Assembly: GCF_000308835.1 (NCBI RefSeq)
Contig: NZ_BAGN01000427.1
Coordinates: 21,986-85,985, forward strand
Source of the DNA: Nocardia vinacea NBRC 16497
Lineage (GTDB): Bacteria > Actinomycetota > Actinomycetes > Mycobacteriales > Mycobacteriaceae
Direction of reading: 5' to 3'
Length of the DNA: 64,000 nt
Position numbers and translations under genes: made by a program. The notes under the pieces were generated by a model. It saw only the letters and a program-made list of their open reading frames with translations. It was not told where the DNA came from and searched no databases. Below, in pieces: positions 1-7,387 of the stretch; the stretch's first letter is position 1; each line of letters begins with the position of its first letter.

Positions 1-119
1 GGTGGGTGTTTCGGTCATGGCGATTCCTAGGTATTCGGGGAACAGCTCCAGATATGTCCGAGTTGGCCCGCTTTGCGACTTTCAAACCCACGAGGGCCGT
101 ATCGTCCAAGTGGTGGGGC

Positions 120-263
120 CACGACGCCCGACGCGGGCACCAGGATGGTTCCACCCGGGCGCGGATCCATGCCGGATATCGGCTCGCCGCAGAGCACGGC
201 ACCAGATCGCCCGGCAAGGTGGTCGGCGGCTGGCACGGCCCGACCGTTTCGGGCAGCTCGCAC
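120..263 (+). pseudogene. Decayed fragment of a second ThiF/E1-like enzyme gene
   Basis: Bases 219-263 match bases 1459-1503 of the intact downstream E1 gene at 39 of 45 positions and encode VVGGWHGPTVSGS, against VVGGYHGPTVSGS in the intact protein. Just before this, bases 198-213 (GGCACCAGATCGCCCG) are identical to 857-872 of the same gene, so two segments about 600 bp apart in the intact gene are joined here. This looks like an internally deleted paralogue. Homology upstream of about 198 is weak and fades before 120. The rest of 1-396 holds no convincing gene. A TTGACA at 310-315 could be a -35 box for the peptide operon, but no good -10 box was seen. Confidence 0.6.
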
Positions 264-396
264 AGCCGCCATACGCCGAAATCGCTTCCCACCCTTGGGA
301 TTACCGTCGTTGACAGCCACGCACCGAGCGGCGAACCATCGAATCGTCAGTCACCCGTCTCGGGTGTGCACGTATCCGATGATACGGAGTGTGGTC

Positions 397-513
397 ATGG
401 CGAAAGCAGTCGACAAGACCCCCGTTCGTCCGGCGGTCGACCGGTCCGCGGCTATCACGATCCGTCTGCTCGACACGAAGGGAAACCACGGGCAGCAGTT
501 CGATGAGCGGTGA
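397..513 (+). CDS. Candidate RiPP precursor peptide A (38 aa)
   Basis: A 38-residue peptide, MAKAVDKTPV... ending in QFDER. It has GGAG about 8 bases before the ATG and a stop at 511-513. It is paralogous to the peptide encoded 38 bases downstream: the cores AAITIRLLDTKG and AAIVIRPLDKKE align, while the tails differ. A conserved leader-like core with a divergent C-terminus, placed directly before an E1-like enzyme with a recognition-like domain, is the usual arrangement of RiPP precursors. The peptide contains no Cys, Trp or Tyr, so lanthionine or sactipeptide chemistry is excluded. The function is inferred from context only; no known precursor family is recognised. Confidence 0.6.
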   Translation: MAKAVDKTPVRPAVDRSAAITIRLLDTKGNHGQQFDER

Positions 514-551
514 TCAACTCCGTCATCCGGTTTTCGATGGAAGGATTTCCG

Positions 552-674
552 ATGAAGAACGAGCGTGAGAAGGCACCTGCTGAATCCACGGCCGAGAAGC
601 GCGCGGCCATTGTGATCCGGCCGCTGGACAAGAAGGAGACCACCGGCGACAGCGGCGGTAATGGCGGCAATTAG
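552..674 (+). CDS. Candidate RiPP precursor peptide B (40 aa, ends GGNGGN)
   Basis: A 40-residue peptide, MKNEREKAPA... ending GDSGGNGGN, with a strong ribosome site (GGAAGGA) about 7 bases before the ATG. The central AAIVIRPLDKKE aligns with peptide A. The C-terminus is Gly/Asn rich and finishes in Asn. In microcin C the substrate of the E1-like enzyme MccB is a short peptide ending in Asn, so the tail is suggestive, though microcin C precursors are far shorter. It lies 23 bases before the E1-like gene and is probably co-transcribed with it. Role inferred from paralogy and context. Confidence 0.65.
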   Translation: MKNEREKAPAESTAEKRAAIVIRPLDKKETTGDSGGNGGN

Positions 675-697
675 CAGTTGTATGCCTGGTAGGCCGG

Positions 698-1810
698 ATG
701 CGCGCTGAACAGATGCTGCGGCCACGGATCAAACCGGAACACGGTCGATATGTCACGATCGACGGCAATATCAGGATCGGTGCCACGGTCCACGGCCTCG
801 GAGTGGAAATCGAAGATCCGGATGGCTGGGTGCGGGTTCTGATCGGCGCACTGGATGGCACCAGATCGCCCGACGAGATAGTCGACGTGGTGCTGTCCGA
901 TTATCCGGGAGTGCCCGCGGCCGACGCGATGCAACAGTTGTCGGACGCGGGCTTCCTGGAAGATGCCGGTGCTCCGGTGCCGGTGGAATTGTCGGAGCAG
1001 GAGCGGGAGCGCTATTCGCGCGGTGTGGCGTTCTTTCGCTGGATCGACCGAACAGCTCGGGCGAGCGCCTGGGACGTGCAACTTCGACTGCGCCGGTCCC
1101 GCGTTCTGCTCATCGGTGTCGGTGGAACCGGCGGGATCGTGGCGCAGGGCCTTGTTGCCTCAGGTGTCGGGCAACTGCATTGCGTCGACGCCGACGTGGT
1201 CGAGCTTTCCAATCTCAATCGCCAGATCCTGTTCCGGGAGAACGATATCGGCAGATCGAAGGTCGAGGCCGCGGTCCAGCGGTTGCGCGCGCTCAACTCC
1301 AATGTGCGGGTGACGGGCGAACAGCGGCGGATAACAGAGCAGTCCGACCTGGCCGAACTGCTCGAACCCGGATACGACCTGCTCGCCCTGTGCGCTGACC
1401 AGCCGCGCACGATCCGCCGATGGGCCAACCGGGCGTGCCTGGCCGCGGGCGCGCCCTGGGTGGTCGGCGGCTATCACGGTCCGACCGTGTCGGGCAGCCT
1501 GCACGGCCCCGGGCAGAGTGCCTGCTGGGAATGCCTGCACGATCACCTAGTCGAACAGGCAGATATGCGGCTGCCTCCTGAGACAACGCTGGAAAGCCTT
1601 GCGCCACAACTGCCCTGGCATCCGGTCAATATCGTATCGGCGACCCTCACCGGCACTCTCCTCACGCATTTCGCGCTCGCGACGCTGACCGGTGCCCCGC
1701 CGATCGAGCCAGGGTTCCGCTATGACGCGAATCTGGTGCGTCTTGATGCGTCCGTGCCCGACCGCATTACCTCTCGGCCGGAATGCCCGGCATGCGGCAG
1801 CGCGCAGTGA
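698..1810 (+). CDS. ThiF/MccB-type E1-like adenylyltransferase with N-terminal recognition-like domain
   Basis: A 370-residue protein. Residues 15-95 look like a small winged-helix peptide-binding domain (RRE-like). Residues about 135-365 form a ThiF/MoeB adenylation fold. The ATP loop GVGGTGG is near 139-145, followed by a DADVVELSNLNRQ stretch, then GRSK with the nucleotide-contacting Arg and Lys, and CADQP near 232 with the Asp expected to contact Mg-ATP. The pairs CWEC (about 277) and CPAC (about 362) would bind structural zinc. All key residues are present, so it should adenylate a carboxylate, probably the C-terminus of one of the two upstream peptides. A house-keeping ThiF or MoeB is less likely, given the N-terminal domain and the neighbours. 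The start has a weak GGTAGG site. Confidence 0.85.
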   Translation: MRAEQMLRPRIKPEHGRYVTIDGNIRIGATVHGLGVEIEDPDGWVRVLIGALDGTRSPDEIVDVVLSDYPGVPAADAMQQLSDAGFLEDAGAPVPVELSEQERERYSRGVAFFRWIDRTARASAWDVQLRLRRSRVLLIGVGGTGGIVAQGLVASGVGQLHCVDADVVELSNLNRQILFRENDIGRSKVEAAVQRLRALNSNVRVTGEQRRITEQSDLAELLEPGYDLLALCADQPRTIRRWANRACLAAGAPWVVGGYHGPTVSGSLHGPGQSACWECLHDHLVEQADMRLPPETTLESLAPQLPWHPVNIVSATLTGTLLTHFALATLTGAPPIEPGFRYDANLVRLDASVPDRITSRPECPACGSAQ

Positions 1811-3030
1811 CCGACGCACACACGGCTGTCACCCCGCGACCTGCCAGTCGAATCCGACTGCACGACTTCGCGACTCGGCCCGATCGCGACGAGTGGATCG
1901 TCGGCCGTTTCGAGACTCGGCAGTTCGTCGCCCTCCCGCGGGAAGGGGTGACCGCACTGGAACTGCTGCGAGCCGGTCACACCATCGAACAGGCAGCCGA
2001 GCGGCTGGCCGACGCCGAGGGACGCGAGTTCGATGTGCTGTCCTTCGTCGAGGCGCTGGTGGAGCTGGATTTCGTGGCCGAGGTCGACGGGCGGCCGGTG
2101 CCGTGCGCCCCGCCGCGACCGGCATCGTTTCCGTGGATACGCCCCGAGCATGCGCGCTTCGCGCTGAGCCCGGTCTTTCCAGTGCTGTTCGCCTGTCTTA
2201 TGGTTGGCGCCGTCGCGACACTCGTCGGTCGGCCCGACTTGCTGCCGAGTTTCCATAACCTGCTCTGGAGTCCAGAAGGCAGCGTCGTGCTCGCGCTCAG
2301 CGTCACCGCGGGCTGGTCGCTGGTATTCGTCCACGAGCTGGCACATTTCGTCGTCGCGCGGGCGACCGGCGTGCACGCCCGGATCCAGCTGGGTACGCGC
2401 CTGCAGTTCCTGGTGGCCGAAACCGATATCAGCGGAATCGAACTCGCACCACGGCGGCATCGGCTCACCGCCTATCTGGCCGGTATGTCGACAAACTTCT
2501 CGGTCGCGGCCGTCGCCGTGATATTCGCCGCTGCGACCGCCCAGGGCACGACGCCGCACCGGATTCTGGCCGCGATCGTCGTGATCGCATTGCTGCCCTT
2601 GCCGTTTCAGTTCATGGTGTTCATGCGCACGGACATCTATTTCGTGCTGCAGGACCTCACCTCATGCCGCGACCTGTACGGCGACGGCCTCGCATATGCA
2701 CGCTATCTCGTAAACCGGCTGCGACGTAGCATCTTTCGCCGCTCCGGCACGGCAGAAGATCCCAGCTGCCACCTGCCATCGCACGAACGCCGCGCGGTAC
2801 GCGTCTACAGCATCGTCCTCGTCCTCGGAACCGTCCTGTGTCTGACCGCGATGGTGACCTTCACCCTCCCCGCCGATCTCACCTTGATCTACCGCGCCAT
2901 CGACAGACTGGGACCGAGCCATCCGGTAGCGACCAACCTCGACAGCGTTGTCGTGCTACTCATCCTCGGCACCCTCCACGCCGTATGGGGCGTGACCTGG
3001 TGGCGACGGCACCGTGCGAAGCGGCAGTAG
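1807..3030 (+). CDS. PqqD-like domain fused to membrane M50 zinc metallopeptidase
   Basis: A 407-residue protein. About residues 20-100 resemble PqqD/RRE domains (the FVALPREG stretch followed by predicted helices). Membrane segments follow near 120-140, 158-185, 220-245, 255-272, 335-355 and 375-395. HELAH at 176-180 is the zinc motif and sits inside the second membrane segment. RTDIY near 273 probably supplies the third ligand, as in the peptide-export branch of M50 proteins. It could cut the leader of, process or export the modified peptide. The GTG start used here overlaps the E1 stop by 4 bases (GTGA), indicating translational coupling; an upstream ATG at 1783 is possible. No separate exporter or immunity gene is visible. 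Confidence 0.82.
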   Translation: MTDAHTAVTPRPASRIRLHDFATRPDRDEWIVGRFETRQFVALPREGVTALELLRAGHTIEQAAERLADAEGREFDVLSFVEALVELDFVAEVDGRPVPCAPPRPASFPWIRPEHARFALSPVFPVLFACLMVGAVATLVGRPDLLPSFHNLLWSPEGSVVLALSVTAGWSLVFVHELAHFVVARATGVHARIQLGTRLQFLVAETDISGIELAPRRHRLTAYLAGMSTNFSVAAVAVIFAAATAQGTTPHRILAAIVVIALLPLPFQFMVFMRTDIYFVLQDLTSCRDLYGDGLAYARYLVNRLRRSIFRRSGTAEDPSCHLPSHERRAVRVYSIVLVLGTVLCLTAMVTFTLPADLTLIYRAIDRLGPSHPVATNLDSVVVLLILGTLHAVWGVTWWRRHRAKRQ

Positions 3031-3155
3031 GACGCGCCCCTCGCCGTCGACGCGCGCCAGAGTCCGGCTCCCGAGCGCATCACCGAAGTCGGTAGCGATC
3101 CAGGAACAGCGAACCTGTCACCCAGCGACACACACCCGCCTGAACTTCAGCAGAT

Positions 3156-3575
3156 TCAGCGGCTCTCGGCGAGTGCGGTCACCGAATCCGTGATCAGAGC
3201 GACGAGCCTCGCGCGGTTCGCGCGGGGCACTCGAGCACCCAGCTCCGCCGCCAGGGCGGACCGGAAGTCCTCGCGGATCGCGGCGCCCTGTTCGGTCAGG
3301 ACGGCTCGGGTGATGCGGCGATCATCGGGATCGGTCTCCCGGGCGACGAAACCGCGTCGCGCCAGTCGATCCACCATGCCGGTCACATTCGTCTTGTCGC
3401 AGCCGAGCAATACCGCCAGTTCACCGAAAGATGGTCGGCGGCCGGATAGCAGGCATAGCAGTTCGACCTGTTGCACGGTAAGTCCGAACCGGCGCGATAT
3501 GACGCCGTAGAGCACGCCCACCTCGCGATACAGCGCGGCGAAGGCGGCGGCCAGGTCCGGATCCTCCGAGGTCAT
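3156..3575 (-). CDS. MarR-family transcriptional regulator
   Basis: A 139-residue winged-helix protein. It has the MarR pattern: an N-terminal dimerisation helix, the recognition region LAVLLGCDKTNVTGMVDRL at about 60-80, and the wing DPDDRR near 90. The start at MTSEDPD was chosen because it gives the usual family length; an upstream in-frame ATG would run through the shared operator region. It is divergent from the SDR gene at 3667, with 91 bp between the starts, and an inverted repeat there suggests that it represses both genes. The ligand is unknown. Confidence 0.88.
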   Translation of the reverse strand: MTSEDPDLAAAFAALYREVGVLYGVISRRFGLTVQQVELLCLLSGRRPSFGELAVLLGCDKTNVTGMVDRLARRGFVARETDPDDRRITRAVLTEQGAAIREDFRSALAAELGARVPRANRARLVALITDSVTALAESR

Positions 3576-3577
3576 GG

Positions 3578-3658
3578 CCAATAGTTTAGATGATCGACAG
3601 TTGACAACCTCGAATGAATTAGTCGATGCTATCAACTATCGATGTTATCGACTATTGG
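3578..3658. promoter_or_regulatory. Divergent promoter with inverted repeats, likely MarR operator
   Basis: CCAATAGT at 3578-3585 is the exact reverse complement of ACTATTGG at 3651-3658. The inner parts also resemble each other, with repeated TATCGAyTAT-like elements at about 3630-3655. The segment separates the MarR gene from the SDR it probably controls. It is notably AT-rich for this genome. Confidence 0.6.
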
Positions 3659-3666
3659 AGGCAGGC

Positions 3667-4392
3667 ATGCCGGTCGCGCTCGTCACCGGAAGCTCACGCG
3701 GGATCGGCCGCGCCATCGCCGAGCGGCTCGGGGCCGACGGCGCGGCTGTTGTCGTGAACTACCACTCGGACCGATCCGCGGCAGAACAGGTCGTGGCCAC
3801 TATCGAAGCCGGCGGCGGGCAAGCGGTCGCCGCGCAGGCGGACGTGGCGGATCCGGCACAACTGACCGGACTGTTCGAAACGGCCGAGCAGTACTTCGGC
3901 GGGCTGGACATTCTGGTGAACAATGTCGGCACCGCCACCTTCAGCCCGATCGCCGAGACGACCGACGACGAGTTCGACCTGATGTTCACCACCAATACGA
4001 AGGCCACGTTCATCGCCTTGCGCACGGCCGCCAACCGACTGCGCGACGGCGGACGGATCGTCGTCGTATCCTCCGGCGTGACCGCAACGCTCCGACCGGG
4101 TTCCGGAATCTACGCCGCCACCAAGGCCGCCGGCGAAACGCTCGCCCTGGTACTGGCCAAGGAACTCGGACCGCGTGGCATCACCGTCAACAGCGTGTTG
4201 CCGGGCGCCGTCCGCACCGAGGCACTCGCCGCGGCGCGCAGTCCGGCACTCACCGAACAGGTCATCAATCAGACCCCACTCGGCCGAATCGGCGAACCCG
4301 ACGATATCGCCGATATCGTCGCCTTCCTCGCCTCCCCCGACGCCCGCTGGATCACCGGCCAGTCCCTGCACGCCGGCGGCGGACTCTTCTGA
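3667..4392 (+). CDS. SDR-family oxidoreductase (3-oxoacyl-ACP reductase-like)
   Basis: A 241-residue classical short-chain dehydrogenase. TGSSRGIG at residues 7-14 binds the cofactor; NNVG near 84-87, the Ser in VVVSSG, YAATK (Tyr-x-x-x-Lys) and VLPGAVRTE complete the standard motif set. The C-terminus TGQSLHAGGG is typical. The start has GGAGG a few bases upstream. It probably uses NADP(H) on a carbonyl or alcohol substrate that is not identifiable from sequence. It is divergent from, and likely repressed by, the MarR protein at 3156. Confidence 0.92.
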   Translation: MPVALVTGSSRGIGRAIAERLGADGAAVVVNYHSDRSAAEQVVATIEAGGGQAVAAQADVADPAQLTGLFETAEQYFGGLDILVNNVGTATFSPIAETTDDEFDLMFTTNTKATFIALRTAANRLRDGGRIVVVSSGVTATLRPGSGIYAATKAAGETLALVLAKELGPRGITVNSVLPGAVRTEALAAARSPALTEQVINQTPLGRIGEPDDIADIVAFLASPDARWITGQSLHAGGGLF

Positions 4393-4448
4393 GCGGCAAC
4401 GAGATTGCGACAGTTCGCTCGGCTTCGGATCGGCGATCGCGTCGCGGA

Positions 4449-4566
4449 TCTAGCTGCCTGACGCTGGCGACCAACGTCGTGATCGCCTGGACCACAGAGT
4501 ATTACGGGCTCGCGGTCGAGCAGATGCACCGGGCCGGGCGGCGAGGTCTTGGCCCACATCTCACCC
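4449..4566 (+). mobile_element. C-terminal scar of a Tn3-family transposase
   Basis: The translation reads CLTLATNVVIAWTTEYYGLA and then, after a one-base frame change, EVLAHISP. This resembles the C-terminal end of Tn3-family DDE transposases (a Leu-rich NAV/IVW-N/T-T-x-Y helix followed by L-x-HISP). Only this piece remains; no inverted repeat, resolvase or remaining transposase was found. It lies directly against another truncated gene at 4561-4812, marking an old insertion or deletion junction. Identified from family memory, not by alignment. Confidence 0.6.
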
Positions 4567-4812
4567 GGTGGGATCGTTGACGGCGAAGCTGATGAGCCGG
4601 TGCGGGTGAATGCGGATGATCGCGCCGTCGAAGCCGCCGCTGGGATCGCCGTGGGCGGAGTCGGTGGGGGTGGTGAGAGCTTCGGCGTGGCCGCGGATTT
4701 CGAGCATCCGGGGCCGCCAGGGGTTGACCGAGGCCAGGTCGTCGACGACGAAGGCGACACGCCCGTTGTCGGTGAGTTCGAGGCCAACCTCAACCATCTG
4801 CACACCCGCGTC
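4561..4812 (-). pseudogene. Truncated PPOX-class (F420/FMN) flavin reductase fragment
   Basis: In the minus frame ending at 4561, the reading DNGRVAFVVDDLAS, then PWRPRMLEIRG and IIRIHPHRLISFAV, matches the C-terminal half of PPOX-class F420-dependent or pyridoxamine-oxidase-like proteins. The N-terminal half is missing, and the frame runs upstream into the HxlR gene without homology. There is no plausible start. It is interpreted as a gene broken by the rearrangement that left the Tn3 scar. Confidence 0.6.
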
Positions 4813-4823
4813 CGCCCCAGCGG

Positions 4824-5228
4824 TCAGGATGCGGCTGCGGTGGCGCGGGCCCGGTTGTCCCGGATCTCGTCGTGATGGTCGGAGGCCCAGGTGATCAGGG
4901 ACGTGACGATCTCGAGCAGGCTGCGACTGAGTGGCGTGAGGGCGTATTCCACGCGCGGCGGCACCTCGGCATAGGCGGTTCTGGTCACGAGTCCGTCCTG
5001 TTGCAGCTGACGCAATGTGAGGGTGAGCATCCGCTGGGATATGCCGGGAACGTCGTGCTGTAGGTCGGTGTAGCGCCGGGGCCCGGCGTCCAGGACGGCG
5101 ATCACCAGCATGCTCCACTTGTCCCCGATACGGTCCAGTACCTGCCGAATGAACTCCATCCGCTCGGCGGGGATGCCGGCGCAAGGCCCGCGGCCCGCGG
5201 CAACCCTTGATCGGGCTGTGACCTCCAT
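4824..5228 (-). CDS. HxlR-family transcriptional regulator
   Basis: A 134-residue winged-helix regulator with the HxlR signature: IGDKWSMLVI near the start, then RRYTDLQHDVPGISQRMLT (recognition helix) and the wing VPPRVEYALTPLS. The start at 5228 was preferred because GAGAGGA lies about 9 bases upstream; a start at 5237 would sit on that site. It is divergent from the DsbA-like/SDR pair at 5334-6830 and probably controls it. HxlR proteins often sense aldehydes, quinones or redox stress. Confidence 0.88.
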   Translation of the reverse strand: MEVTARSRVAAGRGPCAGIPAERMEFIRQVLDRIGDKWSMLVIAVLDAGPRRYTDLQHDVPGISQRMLTLTLRQLQQDGLVTRTAYAEVPPRVEYALTPLSRSLLEIVTSLITWASDHHDEIRDNRARATAAAS

Positions 5229-5333
5229 GGCGCACATTCCTCTCCGGCACAGACATCGATGTGCCTTTTGTACGGCCTCCAATACTGGCCCATTATGGCG
5301 CTACGCACAAACAGTAGGAATTGGAGTTGAGTC

Positions 5334-6059
5334 ATGAGGATAGAGATCTGGGCCGAGGTCATCTGCCCCTGGTGTGGTCTGGGCAACCATCGCCTGAATC
5401 GGGCGGTCGAGCAGTTCGAGCACGGCGACGAGGTAGAGGTGATCCACCGTTCGATCCCGCTGAGCGACGGCTTCCCTACCGACAGCACCATCGGCGTGCG
5501 CGAAGCCTTGCGGCACAAGCACGGCATGACCGGCGAGCAACTGGAGACGATGACCCGCCGGATCGAGGCGATGGCCGCGCAGGACGGGCTGAGCCCCTAC
5601 ATCGTGCTGAACAACCAGGTCGGCGACACGCGGCTGACCCACGAATTCCTCGCCTACGCCTCGGCCGATGGTAGGAACCGCGCCGCGTGGGATGCGATCT
5701 TCCGGGCGTATTTCGGTCAGACCCGGAAGATCTTCGGCCTCGATGTCCTGCTCGAACTCTCCGACGAGCTCGGCATGGAGCGTGAGCAGACCCGGCGTGT
5801 GCTCATCGAGGGCCGGTTCCGGCAGCAGGTGAACGACGAGGCACGCGACGCTCAGCGGCTGGGAGCCACCGGCGCGCCGTTCATTGTTCTCGACAGCCGG
5901 TATGCCCTGTCCGGAGCCCAGGACACGGCAACCCTGCTCGAGGTCCTGCGCAAGCTCTGGAACGAAACCCACCCGTCCATTTCGGGGACCGGCGGCGATC
6001 CGGCGATCTGCGGCTCGGACAGCTGCGCAGTCCCCGCTGGTCACCCCACCAACGCCTGA
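5334..6059 (+). CDS. DsbA-family oxidoreductase, FrnE-like
   Basis: A 241-residue thioredoxin-fold protein with the active site CPWC at residues 11-14 and the cis-Pro loop GATGAPFIV near 181-189. This is the cytosolic FrnE/2-hydroxychromene isomerase-like branch: no signal peptide and a large helical insert. The C-terminus adds a Cys-containing tail (ICGSDSCAVP) of unknown use. It probably acts as a thiol oxidoreductase or isomerase. It is first in a two-gene operon with the SDR at 6099, divergent from HxlR. Confidence 0.9.
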   Translation: MRIEIWAEVICPWCGLGNHRLNRAVEQFEHGDEVEVIHRSIPLSDGFPTDSTIGVREALRHKHGMTGEQLETMTRRIEAMAAQDGLSPYIVLNNQVGDTRLTHEFLAYASADGRNRAAWDAIFRAYFGQTRKIFGLDVLLELSDELGMEREQTRRVLIEGRFRQQVNDEARDAQRLGATGAPFIVLDSRYALSGAQDTATLLEVLRKLWNETHPSISGTGGDPAICGSDSCAVPAGHPTNA

Positions 6060-6098
6060 CCACTCGCCCTCGCCTGGCCCATTCAAAGGAGTAGCCCT

Positions 6099-6830
6099 AT
6101 GTCCAAAGTGATTGCCATCTTCGGAGCCGGTACCGGTCTCGGTGTGTCCGTCGCCCACCGCTTCGGGCGCGAAGGCTTCCGTGTCGCCCTCGTGGCGCGC
6201 CGCAAGGACCGCCTGGACGCACTGGTCGAGCAGCTCGCCGGTAAAGGCATCGAGGCGGCCGCCTTCTCCGCCGATCTGTCCGAGCCCGCCGAAGTGCCCG
6301 CACTGGTCGCGGCCATCCACGCTCGTTTCGGCCGCATCGATGTAATCGAATACGGGCCGATCAGCGGTGAGCAGGGCTTCACCCCGGCCGCCCAGCTCGA
6401 CGCGACCACCCTGCAAGGGCTGATCCCGCTGCTGCTGCTCACCCCGGTGGAGGTGGTCCGCGCCGTGCTGCCGGAATGGACCGAGCGCGGCGACGGCGCC
6501 TTCCTGCTGACCCACGGCTATTCGGCGGCGCAGCCGATGCCCCACCTCAGCGGTGTCGGCCCGGTGATGTCCGCCGCCCGCAATTACCTGTACTCCCTCA
6601 ATGGTGAGCTCGCCGACACCGGCGTCTACGCCGGCACCCTTTCCATCGGGGCGATGATCGCCCGCAGTGAGGTGGCCACCGCGGTGGTGGCCGATTCGGA
6701 CTCGCTTGCGGCCTTCCCCGTTGTCGACCCGGATGACCTCGCCGAGCACTACTGGGACATGTACACCAAACGCGACCGCGTCGAGCAGATCTATCCCGAA
6801 TCCCTTGCCTCGCAAACCATCACAGGGTAA
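6099..6830 (+). CDS. SDR-family protein lacking the catalytic Tyr-x-x-x-Lys
   Basis: A 243-residue Rossmann protein. GAGTGLG at 9-15 is a clear dinucleotide-binding loop, and VARRKDR suggests NADP preference. Where classical SDRs have Ser, Tyr-x-x-x-Lys, this one reads GVGPVMSAARNYLYSL, with no Lys in the right place. It may be a non-catalytic or chemically different subgroup, as seen in several actinobacterial SDRs beside HxlR regulators. A strong AAAGGAG ribosome site precedes the start. Co-transcribed with the DsbA-like gene. Confidence 0.85.
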   Translation: MSKVIAIFGAGTGLGVSVAHRFGREGFRVALVARRKDRLDALVEQLAGKGIEAAAFSADLSEPAEVPALVAAIHARFGRIDVIEYGPISGEQGFTPAAQLDATTLQGLIPLLLLTPVEVVRAVLPEWTERGDGAFLLTHGYSAAQPMPHLSGVGPVMSAARNYLYSLNGELADTGVYAGTLSIGAMIARSEVATAVVADSDSLAAFPVVDPDDLAEHYWDMYTKRDRVEQIYPESLASQTITG

Positions 6831-6961
6831 GGCGACACAGTATCGACTCGGCCGGAAATTCCGATGCGTAGGTTCCGGCGTAGCTGGGCATCCGAATCAC
6901 GAAGTGCCCGAATCGGATTGCCGCGACGACGGGGCATCGGGGCTTGCCTGCCGTTGCCGCA

Positions 6962-7228
6962 TCAGCTCGTTCCTTTGCGCCCCACGAGATGAAAGACGCG
7001 ACTGAGTCGGCGGTACGGGTCTCGTCGACTGGCTTCGAGTTCGACTGCGACCGTGGCCGCTACCTGCTTCGAATCGGTGGGGTCCAACTCCGCTCCACTG
7101 AACTCGAGCCAGTCGACGAACAGCCAGACCCCATACCAGCGCAGTGGCTCCACGTCCCGGCTCCGCACGAGCTCGCTGAGTTCCTCCACCGTGTCGGCTC
7201 GGCCCAGCATGCGGGTCTTATCGAGCAC
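6962..7228 (-). CDS. Small hypothetical protein (88 aa)
   Basis: Not a family I can name. The product, with a GTG start at 7228, has strongly G/C-biased third positions and a protein-like composition, including RWYGVWLFVDWLEF and a basic C-terminus. No signal peptide or membrane helix is convincing. It lies downstream of lsr2 on the same strand with 159 bases between. An overlapping plus-strand frame (6944-7252) has poorer composition and is treated as a shadow. Confidence 0.5.
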   Translation of the reverse strand: MLDKTRMLGRADTVEELSELVRSRDVEPLRWYGVWLFVDWLEFSGAELDPTDSKQVAATVAVELEASRRDPYRRLSRVFHLVGRKGTS

Positions 7229-7387
7229 ATCACCACTGACACCAACCGATGAAATCGGTGCTCAGCGAGGAATAGATCTCTTATTCCCGCTGTACTCGAC
7301 CATCGAATTCCGCATGCGTACCCCCGGCTTCACTCGAATACGAGCGATGCCGAGCGGTCACCGAAATAGCGGGCTGTCGAGGACGGA

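Noticed and set aside
1..3030. Lasso peptide, lanthipeptide or PQQ/mycofactocin-type cluster
   Set aside because: Peptides lack Cys and the required enzymes (B/C lasso proteins, LanM/LanB, radical SAM) are absent here.
3642..4580. 312-codon Arg-rich plus-strand frame
   Set aside because: It overlaps the SDR in another frame and is low complexity; only its last part, past 4449, has meaning as the Tn3 remnant.
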